A model generated the notes under the pieces. The model was not told the origin of the DNA. It saw nothing but the letters and a program-made list of their open reading frames with translations, and did no database searches. A program made the translations under genes and the position numbers. Positions 16,060 to 31,528 of a stretch of DNA of 64,000 bases are shown piece after piece. Source of the stretch: Theropithecus gelada. Its lineage: Eukaryota; Chordata; Mammalia; Primates; Cercopithecidae. The stretch spans positions 22,432,286-22,496,285 of the forward strand of contig NC_037674.1 in the NCBI RefSeq assembly GCF_003255815.1, read 5' to 3'. Positions within the stretch are counted from its first letter, which is position 1, and every line of letters begins with the position of its first letter.

Positions 16060-16690
16060 AAATTTCTGTCTGTTTAGTTTACATTTTAGTAAGGAAAGAC
16101 AAATAAGCTAATGGTAGTGATAAATGCTTTAAGGACATCTAGAGCAATAAAAGAAGTTATGGATATGGGAGTATAATTTTAGATAGTGAAGATTTCTGTA
16201 TTAAAATGCCACATGGAAAAAGGACTAAGGGGAATGAGGAGATCAGTCGTATGGAATTTCCAAGACACAGAACAAGGCAGGCAGAGATAATAACAAGGAT
16301 AAAGATATTGAAGTGAAATCATGCTGCTTTATTTCAAAACAACAGCAAGGACACTCGTGTGACAGAGCAGGAGTGAGCAACGGGAGGTTGGAGATTTTGT
16401 CAGAGATACAGTCAAGGCTCAGGATCATACAGGGACTTGTAAGCCTGAAACGCACTTTGAATTTTATTCAGAATGAGATGAGAAGCCATTGAAACGTTTT
16501 TAAGCAGATGAGTAAAATAATCCACCTTGTATTTTAAGAGGAACACTCTACCTGCTCTGTGCAATAGAGAGGTGGAAGGGCAAAGCTTGAAGCAGAGAGA
16601 GCAGTGAAGGGTGTATTGTAATATTCTTATGCAAGGACTAGTGGAGGGAATGAGAGATGGTCAGCCTTAAACTGCCATTTGCCCTCTATA
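16060..16690 (+). mobile_element. Ancient medium-frequency interspersed repeat, copy 1
   Basis: The stretch contains 'ttttattcagaatgagatga', 'gaagccattgaaacg' and 'gaacactctacctgctctgt'. This is a phrase order that I recognise from a common, old mammalian repeat but cannot name with certainty. A second partial copy of the same repeat lies at 26080-26420. The 70-codon minus-strand frame over it is incidental. Confidence 0.5.
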
Positions 16691-17253
16691 TCAGGGCTCA
16701 GGGACTTTCAGACTCTCCAGGGATTCCTTACAGTTTTTACACTTGTTTCTCAGTTGCAAACATAATCTCTTCACTCTGTGAGAACTCTAGATCTGAATCC
16801 TTGTTATGAGTCAGGAGTCCATTCTAGTTTACTCTCTTGTCAGTAACTAGACTTGAAATGTTTTGATATTAATTGATATAGTAATAAGATTGGTTAGAGA
16901 AATAGTGAAGAGACAGCATCCCCATCCTATGACCATATCAGCACCAGAAGAGAAAAACACATCTACACAGTTTTTCCATTGGCATAGGCCCTGGTATTCT
17001 GTTAGGGAACAGGTGATAAAGGAAATACAAAGGGTCTTTGTACTTACTTTCAGAATGTATTTTCTTTATCAGGAAAAGAATCCCAGGAAATTTTGCTTCT
17101 AATTGCTTCTTGTGTATCTACTACCATTCCTTGCTAAATTATTGATACGTTTCCTCAAATCTCGGCGTGATGTCCTACATTCCAAATTTTCAATAGCTGA
17201 AATTTTCACCGTTTCAGTGCCTTCATGTTTATCTTAGTAAAAAGTTGAGAAAT
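16691..17253. other. Unassigned sequence
   Basis: There is a 79-codon plus-strand frame at 16863-17102. I see no family resemblance, splice context or codon bias that would support it. Confidence 0.4.
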
Positions 17254-17473
17254 ACAGTAATAGAGATATTTCATCAGATTTTTTTCATCTAGCATAATTT
17301 TTGAATAAGGAAAAATGTCAACACTTTTTCTCCTTACTTGGCAAATAATTTCCATAGAGAAAGACTGTAATAGAGTTATTTAATCAGATTTTTTTTCATC
17401 TACCATAATTTTTGAATAAGGAAAAACATCAACACTTTTTCTCCTTACTTGGCAAATAATTTCCATAGAGAGG
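17254..17473. repeat. 110-bp tandem duplication
   Basis: 17254-17363 and 17364-17473 are near-identical copies, both ending 'acttggcaaataatttccat' plus 'agag'. Only a handful of substitutions and one extra T separate them. The unit does not match a repeat family that I know, so this is a segmental tandem duplication of single-copy sequence. Confidence 0.95.
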
Positions 17474-18287
17474 AAAAAAACAAAACAGGTACAAAATGTT
17501 ACAAAACCAAAGGACCATGTGAGGTGAAATTTAAAATGAGAAAAATGTCCACATTACTTTAGGCAATGCAACTCCTGGGAAATAGTAACTCAGCACCTGA
17601 GAGCTAAGTAATTCTACAGGACTAAATATGTATTCTGGTATTCAGGGGGAAAATGACATCATAGAGAGGTTAGGTGTATTAAAACATCCATTTGTAGATG
17701 TGTCAGTATAAAAATTGCTTTTAGAGATGGGAAGAGAACAAAACTCATTTGTTTAACGAGTTTTGTTGGGTGCTTTTCACTAAAAGAGAAACATCATATG
17801 TTTATAACAGTGATGATGTAAATTGCAGTACATTTCAAATTACCTGAGAAACTAAAGAAAATATCTGTTTCAGGTCACTGAATAATGCATCCTTAGTTAG
17901 TGTTTGTCCCTAATTTCTGTGATTTTATGAATAATTCAGAGCAATGATTTTACCTTTCTCTACAGCTGTATTTGGCAAATTTCCACATCATTTTTGTTGC
18001 AAAGATGTAGCCAAGTTTCTTAGAGTAGGAACAATGTTTACAATGTATTTTTTCCATAATGGAAAATATTATGAAAGGGGCAACTAAGATATAGCTTACA
18101 GGGTTCTCTATTGTGGTAACTAAAACAGACTTAGCCTCAAGTAAAACTGACATCTTGATAACTGTTGGTGGTGAAGGAGAAAGAAGACAACATTGAACCA
18201 GACTGGGGAAAGATGAATTCAAATTAGTTAGAGATTTGTCACCCAAAGCAAAAAAATTCAAGCTTGAACCGAGTTGACATTTATAGT
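17474..18287. other. Unassigned sequence with a 129-codon minus-strand frame
   Basis: The minus-strand frame at 17950-18339 starts inside the neighbouring MLT1 LTR and runs out of it. That argues against a real gene. The predicted protein has no recognisable domain and there is no promoter or splice evidence. Confidence 0.45.
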
Positions 18288-18638
18288 TGTTATGAACTGC
18301 AAATCCCTCAAATTCATATGTTAAAATCCTAACTCTCAATGTGTTGGTATTAGGAAGTAATCCTTTAGGAGGTAATTAGGTCATGAAGATGAAGCCCTCA
18401 TCAAAGGAAAGTAGTGCCCTTCTAAGAAGAGACACAAGAGAGATTTTTCTCTCCTCCATGTGAGGATAAAATATGACAGCCATCTGTAAACCAGGAAGAC
18501 AGCCTTCACCAAGAACCCAACCATGTTGACTCCCTTATTTCAGATTTGCAGCCTACAGATCGGTGAAAAACAAATGTTTCTTGTTTTAGCCACGGAATCT
18601 ATTTTTTCTGTTATAGCAGCCCACATTGACTAAGAAAA
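18288..18638 (+). mobile_element. MLT1 LTR (ERVL-MaLR)
   Basis: The order 'caaattcatatgttaaaatc', 'ggaggtaattaggtcatga', 'ccatgtgaggataaaat', 'cagatttgcagcctac' and 'ttatagcagcccacattgac' is that of an MLT1-type solo LTR, well diverged. A short target duplication is not evident. Confidence 0.85.
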
Positions 18639-19194
18639 TACTCAACCCTTTATTTGATAGATGAAGATAGTATCAGACAAAGTATCATATGAGCAAAAAC
18701 CTAAGATTTATGTGTGATCATTTTACATTGGAGCAGCGACTGAAACTTGAGACCAAAACCACTAGCTAACATCAGCATGTCAACCCAAAACATTTGGGAC
18801 AGTAATGAAGATACCGCAAATGAATTGTTTTAATATATAATCAAGACAAAGTTATCATCATAATTATAGGAAAAAAATCCACTAAATTTAGTTTATGAGA
18901 AATTCATGATTCATTGTATACCTTGATACTGGGCTTAAAGCAGCAATCCTAATTCTAGATCTACCTTCAAGTCTGGGTCAGAGTTCTCAAATGCTGCCAG
19001 TTTCATGTCAGGACTGGCTTAATATTGAAGGTAACTGAGCATTGCTAATATCTGACTGAAGCTGAAAGAGGTAAAAATCAGGGTTATAACTTTGGGAAAA
19101 CTGACCTGGTGTCAACCTCCATCCCTTTCATTTCAAATGGGAAGGTATCACAATTATAAGCTATTAGCAGTCTTTAATAACTTGTGGATAATTT
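18639..19194. other. Unassigned sequence
   Basis: No repeat or gene is recognised. Confidence 0.5.
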
Positions 19195-19259
19195 CTTTTT
19201 TTTCTTTTTTTTTAAGAGTCAGGGTCTCTGTCACCTAGGCTGGAGTGCAGTGGTGCAAT
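19195..19259 (-). mobile_element. AluJ, 3' part (split by LTR)
   Basis: A T-tract is followed by 'agagtcagggtctctgtcac' and 'ctggagtgcagtggtgcaat', the antisense start of an Alu right arm. The element resumes at 20467 with 'gcgatcatagctcattgtag'. Divergence and 'gatcatagctca' point to AluJ. Confidence 0.85.
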
Positions 19260-19393
19260 TGTTACAGAATCTTTGGGGTGTCGATTTTCTGGTTGGAAAC
19301 CTCTTGTGGTTCGTGGCATCTTTGCCCGAGTTCTTGTCCTGCATCTAAGAAGAATGGTGTAGGTAGACAAGTGAAGGGTGAATAGAGAGGAGC

Positions 19394-19399
19394 TTTATT
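19394..19399 (-). terminator. LTR polyadenylation signal
   Basis: The minus strand reads AATAAA, about 280 bp downstream of the TATA-like box and about 135 bp before the LTR end. These are normal proportions for an LTR. Confidence 0.6.
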
Positions 19400-19676
19400 A
19401 AGTGTTAGAACAGCTTAGAGGAGACCCATAGTGGGTAGCTCCTCTCTGTAGGTTGTTTTGCCAAGTGTTCAGCTCTCAGCAGAAAGGGAAACCCTGGAGA
19501 GGGTTGCTCCTCTCTGTAGCTGATAGTTCCCAGACATCTCTGTAGCTCTCTGAAGCATTCAGCAGAGAAAGTAGCTGGCCCTCCCATTGTCTCCAGCTAT
19601 CAGCAGAGAGGGTAGCTCCTTTCTGCAGCTAGTCTTCCCTCCTCTGTCTTCTGCCCTGTTCTGGCTGAGTCCTAGG

Positions 19677-19685
19677 CTTTTATGG
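19677..19685 (-). promoter_or_regulatory. LTR TATA-like promoter element
   Basis: The minus strand reads 'ccataaaag', followed by 'cctaggactcagccag', in the expected U3/R position. Any transcript would run leftward. Activity cannot be judged from sequence alone. Confidence 0.5.
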
Positions 19686-20466
19686 ACATCAGAGGGAAGG
19701 AAGTGTATGCCCATTGGTCCATGGGCAGCCATGGGTGGGCCCAGGAAAAAGCACCCTGAGTTTCCCCTCCAGTCTGCAGGACTGGCAGCCTAGCCTGCAG
19801 GTGGGGCTTCACTGGGGACCCACCTCCTTCCACCCAGGAGCCTGTCTGCCTCCCACAGCCATCCATGGCACCCAGACTGCTGGCATCAAGGGGCACTTGT
19901 AGGCCAGTGCCAAGTCACCCTCAGACCCCACAGCTTCCCCTCCCATGCTCCTGCTCCTCAGTGCCCAAAGTCCAGAGGAGGCTGAGGTGGCAGGGGGCTG
20001 GCATGTCAGCACTGCTCCCAATGTGTGCACACCTGGCTGGGCTGTGACAGTGCCCTGCTGGATCCCAACCCCACTCTGACATCAGAGCACAGAGCCAGGA
20101 GCTGGGAGAGGCCAGGCAGCAGGAGGAGGCATCTCCAAGCCTGCAAGGGGCTGGGTGGGGGGGGTTCCCAGACTCCCCAAGAGTGCAAGGGTGCCTGAGT
20201 CTGCAGCATTGGTTTGGGTGGCTGGGTGGTGGACTGGGGCAGGGGCAGAGTAGGAAAGTTGGATAAATTCCTGTCTGCTCCGTGGAGTGGGAGGCCCAGG
20301 TCTACAGCTACAGCTGCAGTTTGGGCAGCTGCAGCAGCACCCAGGAAGCTCCCATTCCAACTCGGAAGGGGCAGGGCTCCCACTTGTCCCTGTCCTTCCA
20401 ACTCCAGGGAGCATATAACCCCGGCCACACCTCCCCACACCTCCCCACACAGCAGCCGCTGCCATC

Positions 20467-20710
20467 GCGATCATAGCTCATTGTAGCCTCAAACTCCTGA
20501 ACCTAAGTAATCTTTTTACCTCGGTCTCCCCAATAGCTGGGGACACAAGCATGTGCCACAATGCCCATCTAATTTTTTTTTGACTTTTTGTAGAGAATGT
20601 GGTCTGGCTATATTTCCCAGGTTCATCTCTAATTCCTGCCCTTAAGCAATCTTCCTGCCTCATCCTCCTAAATGGCTGGGATTACAGGCATGAGCGACCA
20701 TGCCCAGCTC
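20467..20710 (-). mobile_element. AluJ, 5' part (split by LTR)
   Basis: This continues the Alu broken at 19259, from 'cgatcatagctcattgtagc' to 'gaccatgcccagctc'. Together the two pieces make one AluJ of about 300 bp. Confidence 0.85.
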
Positions 20711-21768
<1,058 letters not shown>

Positions 21769-22502
21769 TTGTAAACACTTGAAAAAAATGAGTATCTGTA
21801 TTGAGTCACATGTTTTAGCCAAAGTTTGCTTGTAGGAATACAGCCTATGACCAAAGAATTAATAGCTAACTCTCATTTGAATGGCCAAGATTTGCTCTCT
21901 ATTTCCAATATTTATTTTTGTGCCTGTATGTTGGACACAGACAAATTTTTATAAAACCAGAAAAGTTCAATAGTCTTTCATTCTCTGCTTTCACTAACTT
22001 CTTTTAAGTATATTTCAACAATTATCTTAATATTGTCACCAGTAGATTAAGAATACTGTTATAAACACTCTATTTCTATTTATTCAAAGCTTGAATTGAG
22101 CAAACTGCTAATAACATTTTTTAATTAGCATTGCAACCATATTCACCTACCATATTTTTCCCTCTCCTTTGCTTTCTGGGCCATTACTCACTTTCACAAT
22201 TTGTATGTGACTCACTATTCTACACCTACTTTTCCTTTACCTTAAAATATTTTTTATTTAATACATTTACATTTTTTCTCCTTTTGCTTTTGGAATTGTA
22301 TTACTGTCATGGTGGGGGGTGTGGAGTTCTTTTCCTTTTTCAAGAGTTTCTCACAATTCTTGACCAAAGCCCTATCCCCTGAAGTGAGTAATAGTCTTCA
22401 CTGAATTACGGCGTCACATTTTTACATCTGGCTAAAATAGTAAACACTAATTGTGTTCCGTAGCTAATTGATAATTGTTAAAATAAATATAACAATTTAT
22501 TA

Positions 22503-22575
22503 AATTATAGAAAATGATCATTTTAAGATTCCTTATGCTTGTAATATTTGTAAATAATATGGGTTATCACCTCTT
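22503..22575 (+). repeat. 73-bp direct repeat, copy 1
   Basis: This aligns without gaps to 24055-24127 with about six mismatches. Shared blocks include 'aaatgatcattttaag' and 'atttgtaaataatatg'. Confidence 0.85.
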
Positions 22576-22917
22576 TCTGTAGCTAATCGTATAGGGAGCA
22601 CTTGTAGTTAGTGGCATGTTTCTTAACACATTTCTCGTATCAAGAATAACAAATACAATTCAGTGGGGAGTGGAGAAAAGAAATTAAGTGTGGCTGCACC
22701 GGCGGGTAACAATTGCAGCCACTTTGTCAAGGATAAAACAATCATCAATGAGCTATACAGATTGTTTGTCACCAGAATAACTGAATCAAGAGGTTCCAGC
22801 TCATTAATTTTTTTCATTCCCATATGCCTGAACATCTGAAACATGAAGAACTAGTGTGTATGTGTTAATAGGCAAAGCTGTAGTAATAACTTCTACAGTT
22901 ATCTATTTTCCTATTAC

Positions 22918-22961
22918 TATCTAATTTTTACACAAAAATTATCTAATTTTTACACGAAAAT
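22918..22961. repeat. 22-bp tandem duplication
   Basis: The unit 'tatctaatttttacac(a/g)aa' plus 'aat' occurs twice, with one difference. Confidence 0.9.
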
Positions 22962-24054
22962 ACTCCAGATGAATATTGACAGAAACTCAGAAAGAAGTAT
23001 GGCATAAACTAATATAAAGGTAAAGTAGTAGTGGCAGAAAGTTAGATCTTAAAAGTTTTTACAATGGGAGCATTATTGTAATAATGGGAGCCATGTATAA
23101 GTTTGTTTTGAAATGATAATGTACAGCTAAACGAGTATAATGCTCAAATTTTTGTACGTATAGTTTTTGTAATTCAACAAGTAGGGTTAAGAGGCAATAA
23201 GAATTATACACAATGTTGGATTTTATTTCATGTCTGTTCCTCTTGTCAGACATTGCCATCTTTCCCATGTTTCATCAGGTGTTCAGTAAGTTAACAACAT
23301 TCACTCTGAAAAGTACCACATGATTTATTGTATAAATAGAGTTGGAAATACACTGTGGTTCCTCATATCCTCAAGCTTATAATTCAGTTTGGAGACTACA
23401 CTATATAAATGTAGAAATGCCATAATTATGCTTATAAATTGACTTTTTAAAACATGCAAATTAATATGGTAGAAACTGAATACATAAGTATGGGGGTGCC
23501 ATATAAAGTAATGATCAATGCCAGTAGGTTTAATCAAGGAAAGTTTCTTGGGGAAGTGAATTCTAAACAGAATTTGATATATTTGTTTCTTTAGCACTCA
23601 TTTTATGTTTTCTAATTATAAATATAATGTATTCTCATATTCTCAAGGTAATAAATTTGCAAATTTTAAATTAGTAGGAAGAGTAAGAGGAACTAAGATC
23701 CCACTGTCCAAAGGTAATCATTATTCAGGTCCTGCTCTTTTCCTTCCATCTGGTTCTCTGATATTTTCTTCACGGTTGGCGTTATATCACATATTCAATA
23801 TTGTAACCCACTTTGTGTTTCAGTCAGTGTCTATACATACAACTTTGAATGACACAAATGTCTCATAGAAACTAAGTTTAATCAAATTTAAAAACTAAGT
23901 TTAATGCCAGTCTATATCAAGGTACCGTTTCCTTCTAGCTAAATATTTAGGCTTTTCCAAATTTTGTTAACATAAACAACTCCAAAAATATTTTTGTTAA
24001 CATTTTTTCTTAGTGCTATTTTCCTAAGGTAGACTTTAACAATTTACCATAATA

Positions 24055-24127
24055 AATTATATCAAATGATCATTTTAAGGTTCCTTATACTTGTAACATT
24101 TGTAAATAATATGAGTTATCACCTCTT
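24055..24127 (+). repeat. 73-bp direct repeat, copy 2
   Basis: This is the partner of 22503-22575, offset by 1,552 bp, same strand, ungapped, and about 92% identical by eye. Confidence 0.85.
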
Positions 24128-24299
24128 AGTTATTTCTGCTTGATATTTTATTACATTGTTCAGAATTCCCAGAATAGTAACATAATGCTAATTATTAATT
24201 CTTACTTTCCTTCTCATGTTAATAGTTATTAATTTTGTAAATATGATGTTATTAGCAAATTTTAGATTGCCATCCTTAATATATTAGTTAGACATTAGT

Positions 24300-25010
24300 A
24301 ATTCCACATTTCTCTATAATTGTATTTTTCTTTTTAATCAGAAATCAATCTTGAATTTTGTTCAATAATTTTATGATATTTATTCTGATTTTTATATTAC
24401 TTTCCATTAATATGTTGGTAAGGTTTTCTAAGATTTTCGATATGTTTATCTGAAAGAAGTTCTGTAATTGTCTTCACTGTTGCCATTATCAGATTATATA
24501 TCAGATTTACAAAAGTTCTGTTAAAAATTTGGCTTCCCCCCCATTTTTCTACGTCATTGAACATTTTGTTGACATTTCACATTTCTTGATTATTGAAGGA
24601 AATCTTTAAGTCCATTGCTTGTAAAGGTTTTTTTGGAGGAAAGTTACTCTTTTTTTAGTATATACTACTTTATTGTTGCTATATTCATCTATTAAAGTTA
24701 AATTATCTACTTTGTTAAGACTTAAAATATTAATATATCATACTATTAACTTATAACTTTAAATATCTTCACATCTGTTGTTATATGCTTTATTTCTAAT
24801 TTTTAAATGTGTAGTTTATCTTGACTAAATTTTATCGACACTTATCTATTTTATGGTTGTTTCTTTTTTAAACAAGCCAGTCAGGATTTCGCAATTGTAT
24901 TTTTTCTGATTTATGATTTTATTGTTATTGTTACCCTCATATATCTTGGTGTTTTAAATATATTTTTATAACTTCTTAAATTTGATGCTGTTTATGTTCT
25001 TCTTTTTTTA
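24300..25010 (-). mobile_element. Probable ancient L1 ORF2 remnant
   Basis: The T-rich plus strand resembles antisense L1 ORF2 of very old families, for example 'attatctactttgttaagac' and the 'ggttgtttcttttttaaaca' region. No coding frame survives. The edges and the family are uncertain. Confidence 0.4.
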
Positions 25011-25256
25011 AGTAGACATTTACCTATTCTTTCTTCACCCACTTACGTTTGAGTCACCTGCAATATGTCAGCTTCTACATTCCCTGATCTTCCTTGCTGC
25101 CTTCCCTTATTTCTTCCTACAATCCACGCACGATGACTTCTAATTGGCTCTCATGGAACCCTACACTTCTGTTATCACAGCACAGGCTATTGCATTGTGC
25201 AAACGGATGGGCAACTAAGAGCACTTTCAGGACTTTATCATAATGTTTCAAAGTCA

Positions 25257-25562
25257 CATTTTTTTGTTTAAGAGACAGGGTTGTGCTCTATCACCTAGCC
25301 TGGGGGAGTACAATGGTGTAATCATGGTTCCCTGCAGCCTGAAACTCCTGGGTTCAAACAATCCCCCCACTTCAGCCTCTAGAATAGCTCGGACTGCAAG
25401 GGTGTGCCACCACACCCCACTAATTTTTTGCTTTTTATTTTTGTAGAGATGGGGTCTCACTCTGTTGACCAGGCTGGTCTTGACTTCCTGGCCTCAAGTG
25501 ATCTTCCCAGCTTGGCCTCCCTAAGTTCTGAAATTACAGGCATGAGTCACGACAACTGGTCT
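25257..25562 (-). mobile_element. AluJ, full length
   Basis: A complete antisense Alu runs from the T-tract and 'taagagacaggg' through 'aatcatggttccctgcagcc' to 'gagtcacgacaactggtc'. High divergence and 'cctgggttcaaacaatcccc' place it among old AluJ elements. Confidence 0.9.
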
Positions 25563-25599
25563 GAAAATTCTTAAATCCACTCATGGGCTATCTTCTAAC

Positions 25600-25900
25600 T
25601 GTTTCCTTCCTCTATTTATGTCCCCAGTAAATTTCAACTCATTCTTCAAATCTGGCCTCTGAGTGACCTTTCCAGAGATTCTCCAATGTATCCAAGTAAA
25701 TAAAATAACTGACTTCTATTTTTTTCCATTTTATTTTATGATTAAATCTCAAAATATTGAAATAAACAATATATCCTAAGTAGTTTTTGTTTCTATCTCA
25801 AGTTCTAGATTTTGAGGCCTTTGAAGATAGAAACAATGGAACCAGGTCCTTGCACACAGGAGTTAATCAGTAAGCATTTGTTGAATAAACAATAACAGGA
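25600..25900 (+). mobile_element. L2 3'-end fragment (probable)
   Basis: 'ttcttcaaatctggcctctg', then 'aggcctttgaagatagaaac' and 'agcatttgttgaataaac' follow the order of an L2 3' end at high divergence. Confidence 0.5.
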
Positions 25901-26079
25901 CATCTTTCCACTTTCCTAAAACTCATCAAAGAATTGTTACTCATTCTGATCCATCTTCCCTTGTGATGAGACCAAACCACTCACTGTGGTCAACTCCATT
26001 CAAAAATTAAAAAGTGGGGGATTTCCAGAGGTAAAAACTGTGGACAAAACTATTTGAAATATTCATGTATTTATGAACC

Positions 26080-26420
26080 GATTCATTAAAAAAGTCTCAC
26101 TATTAATATTTGTTAAATGCCTACACATCATTAGGAACTGTGTGTATAGCAGAGAACAAAACAGAAAAATTTATGGTCACATGAAATATATATTGTAGAG
26201 GACAGAAGAAATGGTCTGATAAGAATCAGGAAAGAACAAGGAATGTCCAGATTAAATCATAACCTTTATGTAGAATAAGAGTGAAATCACTGTAAGCTAT
26301 GTTGATATTTGACCAGGCTACTTGAACACTTTTAGATAAGTGCTTTAAAGCCATTGGTGGCTTTTGAACAAGGAACTACTGTGGTTACTGAATTTCATGA
26401 CAGAATGCAATAGAAATGGA
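26080..26420 (+). mobile_element. Ancient medium-frequency repeat, copy 2
   Basis: 'atagcagagaacaaaacaga' and 'agccattggtggctttt' match the same unnamed old repeat as 16060-16690. The copy is partial. Confidence 0.45.
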
Positions 26421-26650
26421 AAATGTACGTATAAATATTCTCAGGCCCCAGTGTGCCATATCAAGGAAACTTTGCAACTTTCCAGCTGACAGAGAATAGA
26501 AATACGAGATGTGACAATGGAAATGATAATGAAAGGATGAATGTTAAATACATTACAGAGGAGCAAGAAATGGCAAGAATTGACAAATGATGAATTAAGC
26601 AAGGTGTGAAAAAATGAGAAGTCAGGTGAGTAAGAAGGGAGGGGGAATAA

Positions 26651-26997
26651 AATCATGCATCACTTAATAATAGAGATACTTTCTGAAAAATACATTGTTA
26701 GGCAATTTCATTTTCCTGCAAACCTCATAGAGTGTACTTACACAAACCTAAATAGGAGCCCACTACTACACAACTAGGCAATATGGTATAACCTATTGCT
26801 CCTACGCTACAAAATTTATAGCATGTTACTTTACTGAATACTGTAGGCAATTGTAACACAATGGTAGATATTTGTGTTTCTAAACATACATCAACATAGA
26901 AAAGGTACAGTAAAATACAGTAAGATAGTCTTATAGGTCTACCATTGTATATACAAGTCTGTCATTGACCAAATATTGTTATGTGGTACATGACTGT
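26651..26997 (+). mobile_element. MER2-type Tigger (TcMar) nonautonomous element
   Basis: The left terminus 'tcatgcatcacttaataa' and right terminus 'tgttatgtggtacatgactg' are related inverted ends. Internal 'catagagtgtacttacacaa' and 'gaatactgtaggcaattgta' are Tigger1/MER2 landmarks. At ~347 bp it is a deletion derivative without transposase. Confidence 0.88.
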
Positions 26998-28007
26998 AAT
27001 ATGGTATCATTTTGAGCAGAAAGTCTCAACCTTCACAGTTGAGGCACACTGATAAAAACTATAATAAGAAATATAATACTGATTACAAAATCTCATAATT
27101 ATGAGTAATTTGTTCTTTCATAAATTTAAGAGAATTTCCCCAGAATAACACCACTCACTTTCATTCCTGTATGCTTTTCTTTAAAAATAGAAAGAAAAGT
27201 TGGTGAAAATATGGCTAAAGTTGGAACTTCTCTCTCTTCTACCCTGGCTGCAGCATTAGTTAATAAGTATAATTTTTATGACTGTAAAAATTAAATATTT
27301 CTCTTTCTGGACTTTACTTTTCCAGAAGGAGAATCTTTGGAGGAAAAGCCAATCTGTGAGGCAATAAAGGAAAAGTGTTAATGTTTATGCCATATGAACC
27401 TTTAGAAGGAAGTCATTTTTTGACGGAAGCTTGCTTGTATCAATACATCCATGCATGGAAAGAAATATTCTCTTCGACATCCCCATGTCTCTTGTATGCT
27501 ATCCTATCCCACCAGTCCTGAATTAGTGCTCTTGCTCTGCAGCTAACTCTCTACAGTTCCTCTTTCTGAAGTCCGAATCTCTCTCTTGAATGTTTCTGGC
27601 CTCAGTACCTACCCTGTAAACAAACTTAACCTGATCCACTTACAGACTAGATAGTTTTTTGGTCCAAAAGATAGTTCATGGAATTTCCCTAATAAATATG
27701 TATTAGTTTATATTACTTTAACAATTGATTTTCATTGATCCTAATGAGGATTGGCTATTAGTTCATTACTATGTGTATTTTGTAAAGATATATATGGCTG
27801 GCAGAAAAGAAGATATTTTATGCCATAAAATATTATGAGATAATTTTTTAAAAATAAGACTATGTTTTTCCTGAAACACGCTATTTCTATAAACATAGCT
27901 TTCATGAAATTTTGTTTATCATGATACCTTGATGGTTACCTTGTCGTATGCTGACTATATTAATAAAGTTAGAGATTCTATGAAGGTTTAAGATAATTTC
28001 TCTCTCT
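26998..28007. other. Unassigned AT-rich sequence
   Basis: No repeat or gene is recognised, apart from a short CT-rich run beside the L1 poly-T at its right edge. Confidence 0.5.
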
Positions 28008-30437
<2,430 letters not shown>

Positions 30438-31528
30438 ATAAATGTTTATTGTGTTGAAGTTTTGTGAAAATAGTAGATTAGATTTTTCTACTAGTTGGGT
30501 ATCTTAAAAAATCATTCAGTACTCAGTTTTTAAATTTTAAGTAAATGAGATCACAAGTCACTAATTAAAATAATAATGAGAGTACTATAAGTATTCCAAA
30601 ATAGTTGTTTCTAGTGGTGATATTTAGGGTGTATATTTGGTTTGGATTTTGTGCATATGTATTTCTAAGTTATCTACAGTGAACACGTTTGTGGTGTAAT
30701 TTTTAAAGATCACTTTATTTACATCAAACACTCTGTTTCTTTTTTGTGATAGCTTGTGCCTGACCTAATTCTACATTAGTGAACAGATTGAAGAAGTGAG
30801 GAGACATCAGATAGATATAGACCCTTCACCAAGGAGTCCCCCTGCAGTGCCACAGGGGCAGTAGGCTCACTTATTCCATATCCTTGGCATTTGCAGGGAT
30901 AGACGTACACAGGGAGGCATGGGGAATTCCTGAGGAGCAAGGGCAGATGGTCAAAAAAATCTGATGGGAAAAATTGCAGTGCCATAGACCCTCTGTCTTT
31001 TAATGGAAACTCAGGGATGGATGGCCTAGCCATAAACTATTAATAGTACCTCTGGGAAATAATAATACTCAATATGGGGCCCATCAAAACTGTTTCTCAA
31101 ATTTAAAAGAGCCTCAGGGTTGCAGAACTGGGACTTAGAAATAGTAGAGGCAATTATATTTTAAATGGATGGCCACAAAACCCTGATTCTGGGTTAGTAT
31201 GGTTTGCCTCCTCAGTAAATACGACATGGGATCATAGAAGTAAAAGTATTTTGAGCCTGGCATTTTACACATAGAAATGTGAATCCATTTTTAAGTTTAA
31301 AAATGCAAATCAATAGAAAATATGTGGTTTTATACATGGGATTTTGGTTTAAGGACTACATTTTAGTGCAGTCTTCTACTTAACAAAATATATCTGCATT
31401 CAAAACAAATTATTTGCTATGAAACAGATAGTGAAATTTATCAGGGTCTTAATATTATGAATTAAATTTTATATTTTGAGGTTATTACCCTGGTTTGGAT
31501 TTTGTACATTTACACACCACCTTATAGA
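30438..31528. other. Unassigned sequence
   Basis: The part at 30770-31060 is more GC-rich than its surroundings and carries an 85-codon minus-strand frame. I recognise no protein family or repeat there. Confidence 0.45.

Larger units (their letters stand above)
19260..20466 (-). mobile_element. GC-rich solo ERV1-type LTR, ~1.2 kb, inserted in AluJ
   Basis: The insert splits an AluJ, with 'gcaat' (19255-19259) and 'gcgat' (20467-20471) as a probable 5-bp target duplication. Read on the minus strand it has a TATA-like 'ccataaaag', a downstream AATAAA and the terminal 'aggacaagaactcgggca' that is typical of class I LTR U5 ends. The putative R region holds repeats of a 'gctcctctctgtag' motif. 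U3 is GC-rich, unlike the flanks. I cannot name the family. The 144- and 130-codon minus-strand frames are products of its GC richness. Confidence 0.75.
21769..24299. other. AT-rich unassigned sequence with local duplications
   Basis: No gene is recognised. It contains a 22-bp tandem pair (22918-22961) and both members of a 73-bp spaced direct repeat. Frames of 70-90 codons on both strands are low in complexity. Confidence 0.45.

Noticed and set aside
17950..18339. 129-codon minus-strand frame
   Set aside because: It begins inside an MLT1 LTR and crosses its edge. There is no recognisable domain.
20006..20474. Overlapping minus-strand frames of 144 and 130 codons
   Set aside because: They lie in two frames of the GC-rich LTR U3 region, where stop codons are rare by composition. 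The products are Pro/Ala/Leu-rich with no domain.
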